The notes under the pieces are model-generated. The model was not told the origin of the DNA. It searched no databases and saw only the letters and a list, made by a program, of their open reading frames with translations. DNA of 64,000 nt from Daedaleopsis sinensis. Its lineage: Eukaryota > Basidiomycota > Agaricomycetes > Polyporales > Polyporaceae. Location of the stretch: positions 310,001-374,000 of the forward strand of contig CM066307.1 of NCBI GenBank assembly GCA_033807695.1, in the 5' to 3' direction. The position numbers and the translations under genes were made by a program. Below are positions 57,347-64,000 of this stretch, one piece after another. The number at the start of each line of letters is the position of its first letter. Position 1 is the first letter of the stretch.

Positions 57347-58846
57347 GAACTTGAGCGTTGGGAGCGCCCGCGCGCACCGCTCGGGGAGCGTCTTGACCGC
57401 AGCGTCGCGCCCCGCCCACAGCGCGTACGCGCACTCCGGCGTGGCGTTGTATATCACCTCACCGGCGGCGTCGCGCAGGTCTTCCCAATGTTCGTCCTGG
57501 AGCGGGTGCCGGTCGGGCATCGTGGGCAGCTGCACGCGCAGGTAGACGAGGGGGAGCGTGCGCAGCGCGTCCGGGACGTTCTCCTGTGGGCAGCACCGGC
57601 ATGGCGACGGGTGAGTACTATGCTGGCATGTGGCTGGGCGTGGAAGGGAGGAAGGGAGGAAGGGACGTACGAGCCAATCCGCGTACTCTGCCTTCAGCTC
57701 CGCGAGCGACAGCGTGAGGTCCAGGCAGCGCAGGCGCGGGGCCGTGTGCGGCACGTCGCTCCAGAACCGCATGGGGGCCGCGCCGAGCTCCATGCGCAGC
57801 TGGACCCACGCCGGGGACGCGCGGGCGAGGACGCATAGGAGCATCGTCACGTCCGTCTTTTGCTCGCCCTCCGGGTCGATCATTGAGAACATGTGCGGGT
57901 CCTGCAGGTGGGTCACGGGCTGGAGCTCCGCGACGCCCGTCGCGCAGCACGCGGCGTGCAAGGAAGGCAGGTCGCAGCACAGGGAGAGGAGAGGGGGCCA
58001 GGGGGCCGGAGGGAGGAGCTCGAGCGTGTCGCGGTAGATCAGGTCGGGCGAGAGATTGACGAGCTCGAGGTTGGGGCAGCGCCGAACGAGCTCGACGGCG
58101 GGAGGGAAGGGCCCGAGCCAAAAGAACAGACGGCGGATGCTCGGGAAGGACGGTTCTGCACGCTGCGGGAAGTCCGCAAACACAAGCCGTTCGGCATGCT
58201 CGAAACACATCTCGATCTTCAGGGTGTGGAGCCTCGGGAAGTTCGCGAGCGTGTCGAGGAGGACGGCGAACGACGCGGTGTCTTGCTCGAGGTGCTGGCT
58301 CCCGTGAAAGCCGGGTGCGTAGTCCAGCGCGAGGGTGCGGAGGTCCCAGCCTGTGTTGCCTACGAGCTTGACGATGCTGTCGGAGACCATGCCGAGCTCG
58401 ACGCGCGTGAGACGTCGTAGCGTGGTGAAGGCTTCGGCGAGACGGGGGTCGCGCAACACAGTGATGTACACAGAGTCAAGAGAGAGCCTGCGGAGATTGC
58501 ACGTAACACTGAGAAGGTTGACGAGTAGCTGAACGGCCTCGTTGCAGGGTCTATTAGGATCGATGTGTTCCCCCGAGCTGGCGGAGTACCTGTAATCATC
58601 GAGGGCTGCTGAGTCCACGACGATGCTCTGGACGAATTGCGCACGCGACTGGCTGCTACCAAACAGGATGAGCCCGTGAAAGTTGCGGAGCTCCTCCAGA
58701 CGGAGTGTGGTGAGCGCCGCAATAGTACGATCAATGGCGAGGGGGTAGAGACGCTTGGAAGCGAGGGAGAGATTGAGAGCGTGTTGTCCGACGAGATAGT
58801 CGCAGATATGCCGGATGCTGTCGTCGTCCAGGTCAAGGAAATGCAT
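57302..58846 (-). pseudogene. Truncated duplicate of the F-box/LRR-like gene
   Basis: Second copy, upstream on the minus strand. It is identical to the full-length gene through residue 500 (ALPTLKF), then crosses the duplication junction into the promoter of the other copy, adding ACMAYISPLPDRTV before a stop at 57302. It lacks the last 134 residues, including the acidic patch and the C-terminal region. It keeps whatever native promoter lies right of 58915, so it may be the more strongly transcribed copy. Whether it makes a stable protein is unknown. It carries the same possible 87-nt intron (57670-57584). Confidence 0.75.
57328..57337 (-). promoter_or_regulatory. TATA box of the full-length F-box gene
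   Basis: catatataag on the minus strand, about 55 bp upstream of the ATG. It lies just inside the duplicated unit, and the identical element precedes the truncated copy at 58897-58906. Between TATA and ATG is an imperfect palindrome, gaacggtgta...tactgttc. Confidence 0.65.
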
Positions 58847-58915
58847 GTCGGATGACTGCCGAACGGTGTATTATACTGTTCGGTCTGGCAGCGGGCTTAT
58901 ATATGCCATGCATGC
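57347..58915. repeat. Tandem duplication, unit 2 (1,569 bp)
   Basis: Second unit. At the outer edges only one base (g at 55778 and 58916) is shared, so the junction shows about 1 bp of microhomology and no long flanking repeat. Confidence 0.93.
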
Positions 58916-60003
58916 GCGCCCTATAGACCTGTGCAGACACGCCCTCGGCTAACGTGCCAGTGTTCCTATTCAACAATCTTGACTTAGCATCGCGGTCTCC
59001 CAATTAATGAATAGAGGGATCTGACCGTCTGTGCAATGTCATTGAGACCAGCGTTGTCCGATTTTCTGGGCTGCCGAGGGGAGGTGAACCACACCGTGGA
59101 TCGGAGAAAGCCTATAGGTACCGTTTACGTTTGGCGTTGGCGTGCTGAGGTTGATGGTGCCAGATGTGTAGAGTACTTACTAACACAACTTTGGACTGAG
59201 GGCATACTGTGGGAGCTGGTCTTTGTCTTTAAACCAGATCTTATGGAGTAGCCGCCGCACTTGTATCGAACGCGCTGCGTACGGATGGGATACGAGACCA
59301 GGATACGTCATGTGTGATGTGTCGGTACGGGTTCTCCGTCATCCGAAGGCGTTCCGGACAAGCGTGGACAGTGCGCAGCGTACAGCATACATCCACTATG
59401 ACGTCTTCATCTTGCATGCTACATGCTGCACCGTTGGTCGCCCCTCGCTCTTACCTTCATACCGCGGGGAGGGTATGTCAAACAGCTGTTGTAGGTTGCA
59501 GGTAGAAAATGATAGGCGTAGCGAAGATACCAACGCGGATGAAGAGTTTGCCGAGCGGCCTCGATATCATCTTCGCCCGCTGAGCGGCTGGTTGCCAGTG
59601 ATTGCCTTTGGTTGCCCGCTGGGCAGCGCTTGTTGATGATCATGCCACGGCTCGCTGAGACTCACACGGCCCCCGTCGGTCGGAACCTGAGCTGGGTGAC
59701 CGTAGGTGACCGTGGCTTGTGCGGTCGACTGGGGCACGCAGGGCTCTCCAAGGGCAAGATATTCCAAGAGAGGCAGAGGGCGAGAGTGGGAATTAATGCG
59801 GGCTGGAAAGGTCTCGAACGCGGTTGTGAGCACGATGATAGCCAAGTTAAGAGAGGTGCCTGCGGAGCTCGAACCAAACAAATAACGGCGAGTGCCGGGT
59901 GTATATAAATGGCGTCCCTGTTGGCAACCTATCTTTCGCCCCCTTCGTCTCTGTCTCCTTCCCCGTCGGCACACTCGTCGCTCCCCGAGCTCCCTCGCAC
60001 ACC
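58916..60003. promoter_or_regulatory. Intergenic with TATA box of the GPI-protein gene
   Basis: About 1.1 kb between divergent genes. A TATA box (gtatataaat) at 59901-59910 lies about 95 bp before the start codon of the downstream gene. A 137-codon frame (59223-59636) has no features of a protein. Confidence 0.5.
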
Positions 60004-61040
60004 ATGAAGTCGCTCTCTGCTTCCATTGTCACCGCCGCCCTCCTCGTCGCTGGCGTCTCCGCTCAGAATTTCCAGATCAACACTCCGTGAGTCTTCCCAA
60101 CCTCCTCCCAACTACCTTATCATCATCAACATCGCTGACGACCTCTGCAGCAACTCCCCTACCCAGTGTGTTCCCACTCAATTCACGTGGACTGGCGGGT
60201 CGCGTGAGTTCTATCTTCTCGGAGAATGCTAGCGATGCTGACGGCCCCTGATACCCAGAGCCCTACTTCTTGGTACGTGGACTCCATTGCATAGTCAAGT
60301 AAGAGGTTGGTTTGACACAGAGGCACTGTGTATCTTCATAGGCGTGAGTCCTATCTTTGTGTGCCGTGATTGCATATCTTGACATGGAGATGATTTGCGT
60401 AGTATCGCCCCTGCTGGCGTTCCCGGCGCTGCGGCTTTCCAGCAGTACCAAGGTCTCACCGGTACCTCCTTCACCTGGTCTACCAACCTCACCGCAGGTC
60501 TGTTTTGCATCTTCATTCTTATCGTTCTTCTAACATATAACTCTATGCAGGTACTTCGTTCGGTCTTACCCTCACTGATAGCACCGGGGCGACCGCTCAG
60601 TCGGCCCCTGTCACCGTGCTATCTGGTCGTACGTGTATCTTTCCTGTCCCGTGGGACCGTTATAATTGATCTTACATTTTACATTTATAGCGGACAACAG
60701 TTGCTTGAACGGTCAGACCAGCACTCCTTCAGGCGGGTCGACTACCTCCGCCGGCACCGGCCCTAGCACTACGTCTCCTGCCACTGGTGCGACTACCTCG
60801 ACTCCTGCAGGCGGTTCTACCACCAAGCCTGCCGGCTCTTCTACCGGTACCACTACTGGCACTTCGTACGCTGTCTATTTAAAAACATTATCCCAAGTAG
60901 TCCTGACTTCATCATTCGCCAGGTCTAGCAGCGGGTCTACTGTCACCGGTGGTGCGGGTAACAACGGTGCCTTCTCTAACACCGTCTCCGTTGCCCTCGT
61001 CGGCGTCATCGGCGCTGCCGCCGCCGCTCTGCTGACATAA
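60004..61040 (+). CDS. Ser/Thr-rich GPI-anchored cell-wall protein with a 2-nt exon
   Basis: Eight exons: 60004-60086, 60151-60203, 60259-60272, 60342-60343, 60403-60497, 60551-60628, 60691-60865, 60923-61040; 205 residues. A signal peptide MKSLSASIVTAALLVAGVSA precedes the conserved Kre9/KNH-like domain: NFQINTPNSPTQCVPTQFTWTGG, PYFLAIAPAGVPGAAAF, LTGTSFTWSTNLTAGTSFGL, TLTDSTGATAQSAPVTVLSG, SCLNG. A Ser/Thr-rich region and a hydrophobic C-terminus VALVGVIGAAAAALLT after a small-residue site suggest a GPI anchor. Such proteins are abundant in mushroom cell walls. Exon 3 is 14 nt and exon 4 is the dinucleotide GC between ttcatag and gtgagt; without it the frame breaks between PYFL and IAPAG. 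With it the spacing matches the family pattern PYFLSxxPGG. Confidence 0.85.
60342..60343 (+). other. Two-nucleotide micro-exon in GPI-protein gene
   Basis: Introns of 69 nt (60273-60341, gtacgt...tag) and 59 nt (60344-60402, gtgagt...tag) enclose GC, which with the next T forms GCT (Ala). The best rival is a 5-nt exon GCACT with a weak gtgtat donor, giving one extra residue (PYFLALIAPAG). Confidence 0.62.
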
Positions 61041-61633
61041 ACGTGTGTGAGCGCCTTTGGCACCTGCGCTGCAAAACGAGTAGAGTTCCATAGCATCGAC
61101 ATGGGTGCTCAGAACTGTTGCCTCAGAGACATTGCCTCCGGCCACCCCCGACCGATAGCCCACCCTCCTTACCGTTCGCTCCGACAGCTATCACAGCTCC
61201 CCACCTCTACTCTGCCCCGCTATACGTGCTACCGCCCCGTCCTGTACTGTTCTTCTAATCAACAGCTTCTCGCCTTTATCTGATCGCGATTTCTAGTACA
61301 TGGACAGTTTTCCGTCAGCATATCGCCCTATAGTTGTTTCATCTTCCTCCGCTCTGAGCACATTTGGGTTTTCTCTTTCGTGTTGTAGCGGCTATATACC
61401 TGGAATGAACGCTGTGATCACCAACAGATCCGCATCACCCTATGCATTGGCTAGCTATGAGCATCTACATAGCCAGTAGAAGATCTAGAAGTGAGTATAG
61501 ATGACGACAGTCCTTAAAAACATATGTGCGAGCACTCCCACGATATCACTTATAAGGCGGCTGTGGGCCCGCGTGGCTGCACCGTTGTCTACAATTCGCT
61601 CTTCCCTGAACCACAACCTTCCTCGGTAGCGCA
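61041..61633. other. Intergenic, no gene seen
   Basis: About 590 bp between two plus-strand genes, with a pyrimidine-rich segment near 61190-61280. No gene supported. Confidence 0.45.
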
Positions 61634-64000
61634 ATGTCTAGTCTCAAACGAACGGGTGATCCTCTCCACCAATCCTCTCCAGCGAAGCATCCCAACCTTG
61701 AATCAACCACCGACGCGATCGAGGCCCAGTCGATGGATGTAGACTCCGTTGCCCCGGCAGATGTCGAGAACGATCTGAAGTTCGTTGACCCGACCCGACT
61801 CCCTCATTCGAAACTCTCTACTCTCAATGCTGCGATTATCAAACAGCTCGCCAAGTACGGGAACATCGTTTCGCAGCGTTTACTGGTCCATGTCGTCCTC
61901 GCGTCGGTCCAGGCACTATGCAAGGACATCTTGCTACAGGAGGGAAGCATTGTAATAGAATTGGAGGACAATTACGTATCTCAACTAGAAGCACTATGCA
62001 AAACTGCCATCGAGAACGGGGATTTCAGCCAGATCATGCTAATCAGTAAGTTCTCAACTACTGTCGATTCACATACACTAAATTAGCACAATAGGCCAGT
62101 TTTGGAAGCAGGAGGACGTGATTCTTATGAAGCAGCTGGAGGCAGACCAAAAGATATTGAAAAGAGGTCAGTTCCTTTCAACGTGCTGTTCCGATGCTGG
62201 GCCTTGACTGTTCACGGCAATCAATCTGACGTACTCTTCAGCCGTTGAGGATTCCTGGACAGCCCCGTTTCTCGGACACTGCCAAGATGTACTTATTCGC
62301 AACCTGCGCAATATGTATCGCGGATCCCTGAGATTGGCGGAGAACAAGAATTCTGGGCTAATCTACCTCACACACACCACCATCATCCAAAGTTCTGGAT
62401 CTGGCAAATCACGACTGGTCGATGAGGTTGCACGAACCATCTTCACCATCCCTTGTAACATCCGGGCTGGGGAAGATGAGCGATGTACGTGCCCTATATT
62501 TCACTCTCATCACTGTGAGGTATATTGACACTCTGAGCCGCAGATGGTGCCTGGCCAGCATCCGATACAGCCATCAGTTCCCTTCTCGGCGTGGAACTTG
62601 TTGATGGTGTGGTGAGCGAACAGATTGTCTACTGTTGTTACCTGCTCTTTCTCCAAGTATTGTTTCGATGCACCGTTGAGGCTCTCGATGCCTGGTCGGA
62701 GGACTCGCCGCAGGAGCATACCACCCGACTCGCGTCGCGCTGGCGCGACTACCTTTCTCGCGACGGGGGCAAGAATCGCAAGGAGCTATACGGGCGCGTT
62801 GCAAGCAAAACGGTGTGCATCGGTGTTTGAGTATGCTCGATGTCGTGGACTAACAACCGTGGATTAGACGACCCTCAGAGACGAATACAAACTCCGGAAC
62901 GCGATCAGCGTGAGTAAGCACGTTGAGGAGAAAATCCTTACGTCCGCAAAGGAGGCGCTCGCAAAACTCGTTGGTCGTGTTTGCCCATTTTCTAGCTGTC
63001 CCGCCGATAGCTTGCATGGTTCCGAGCTACACCTATTGGTCTACTTCGACGAGGCTCACACCCTCACTAAGAAGCTCATACAACCACAAACAGATCAGCC
63101 TTCGGGTCCTATCGCATCTGGAAAATATCCACTCGACGTTCTTTACACAGCGATGGACGACTTACGACTGGGTGGACTGTTCTCGGTATTCATATCCACC
63201 GAGTCGAAGCTGCATTTGTTAGCGCCTTCCGCTACAACGGCCCGTTCCGCTCGTTATGGCCGCGATGTCAGTACCCTGCACCCCCCCCTCACTGAGACAC
63301 CTTTCGACTGCTTCGGCTCGTTCCGGATCGATCCCAAACGGATAAAAGCGAGCGACTTGTGCAATATAGCCTTCATGTCGTGTTTCGGACGTCCTCTGTG
63401 AGTTGGATCCCACGTGTCTGCACAGATGGCTTGTGGCTCATGTCGTATAACATCGCAGCTGGCGCTCGCTACTGTGGCCATTCACCGACAATCTGCTCAA
63501 GCAATTCGCTGAGAATGGCGAAAACAGCGAACCCATTCATTTCTCCCTCGGCGATCGTAATATTATGCAACAGCAGTACAGCTCATTGCTCAAAGTCGCG
63601 CGCCAGAAGCTCCTCTGTGACATGGATATATCTCGGCCGTGCTCGTCCTACTCGCGGGTCGCGCAGTCTGCTGTTCTTGACGCCCGGGTCCACCTCTCCT
63701 TCGAGCCTAGTCGCATTTCCAGTCAACAACATGTGGCCGAGTTGGTCGCAAGCCACATGCGGACGGCTTATTCTATCCCCAAGCATCGCGAGTACATTCG
63801 CTCCGGCTACTCGTCAGAACCTATCCTGGCCTTGGCCGCCACGCAGCTGATGCATGACTGGGACGCTCAGTCTGGCACGATGAACAGTCCCGCTGTGAGC
63901 ATCTTGCAAATGCACCTCGATCACGATCTCCTCCATCCAGGCGAGGGAGGCGAGGCGGTCGCACGTTCGTTGCTCTTGACTGCCCGTGATCGCGCGACAC
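61634..64000 (+). CDS. P-loop NTPase of an expanded Agaricomycete family (3' end outside window)
   Basis: Multi-exon gene starting MSSLKRTGDPLHQSSPAKHP at 61634; it runs past the window end. After a disordered N-terminus comes a helical segment, then Walker A IIQSSGSGKSRLVDEVA, the tract IFTIPCNIRAGEDERYGAWPASD (Tyr codon split by an intron), a Walker B LHLLVYFDEAHTL and a sensor-like strand GGLFSVFISTESKLHLLAPS. Later sequence (IHFSLGDRNIMQQQYSSLLKVARQKLLCD) continues to position 64000. This layout matches the large family of AAA-like ATPases in mushroom genomes often linked with Crinkler or retrotransposon-hot-spot type proteins. Function unknown. Both Walker motifs are intact, so it may be active. 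Exon ends were only roughly traced after 62500. Confidence 0.75.

Noticed and set aside
55778..58915. Long terminal repeats of a retroelement
   Set aside because: The two identical units are contiguous and made of host gene sequence, so this is a tandem gene duplication.
59223..59636. 137-codon plus-strand frame
   Set aside because: No domain, no promoter or intron logic, and codon use unlike neighbouring genes.
1..64000. tRNA, rRNA or CRISPR loci
   Set aside because: I looked for T-arm like ggttcgaatcc with matching acceptor stems, and for regularly spaced repeats. Only isolated ttcga matches inside genes or gaps were seen.

Overview
This is nuclear DNA from a filamentous basidiomycete, most likely an Agaricomycete (mushroom or polypore type). 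The evidence is dense small genes on both strands, many 50-90 nt introns with gtacgt/gtgagt/gtgcgt donors, GC-rich third positions, and families typical of that group: a Ser/Thr-rich GPI-anchored cell-wall protein, an Agaricomycete-type membrane protein with a Pro/Thr stalk, a QDE-1-type RNA-dependent RNA polymerase and an expanded-family P-loop NTPase. I found no tRNA, rRNA, CRISPR array or intact transposon.

Layout. 1-7.2 kb: sulfite oxidase (cut by the window start), mitofissin Atg44, an alpha/beta hydrolase, a secreted GH18 chitinase with an acidic tail. 7.2-15.4 kb: Ure2p-type glutathione transferase, NatB catalytic subunit Naa20, a DHHC palmitoyltransferase, kinetochore Dsn1/Mis13, cytochrome c. 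15.4-17.6 kb: no convincing gene. 17.6-30.4 kb: RNA-dependent RNA polymerase, TDP2-like phosphodiesterase, Sqt1 chaperone, RNase H2 catalytic subunit, single-pass membrane protein. 31-43 kb: Snu66/SART1, Sgd1/NOM1, Efm4 methyltransferase, Pam18, an Upf1-like helicase with a degenerate N-terminal domain. 43-54.7 kb: carnitine acyltransferase, Rmi1, DNAJC8-like J protein, Cox11, an unrecognised protein, Acl4. 55.4-58.9 kb: an F-box/LRR-like gene partly duplicated in tandem. 60-64 kb: GPI-anchored wall protein and the start of an NTPase that runs off the window.

Most genes are unrelated housekeeping genes. Recurrent themes are ribosome assembly (Sqt1, Acl4, Sgd1, Efm4), mitochondria (Cox11, Pam18, cytochrome c, Atg44, carnitine acyltransferase), splicing (Snu66, DNAJC8) and nucleic-acid maintenance or silencing (RdRP, RNase H2, Rmi1, TDP2-like, helicase). 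I see no operon-like pathway cluster.

The most unusual observations concern gene structure. The DHHC gene keeps its frame and its near-invariant Trp only if a single-nucleotide exon (position 11134) is spliced in. The GPI-protein gene keeps its frame only with a two-nucleotide exon (60342-60343). The chitinase has an 8-nt exon. A 1,569-bp tandem duplication with about 1 bp of microhomology makes a truncated F-box gene copy beside the full one. Exon models were assembled by eye from reading frame, splice consensus and family conservation; no alignment or transcript data were available.
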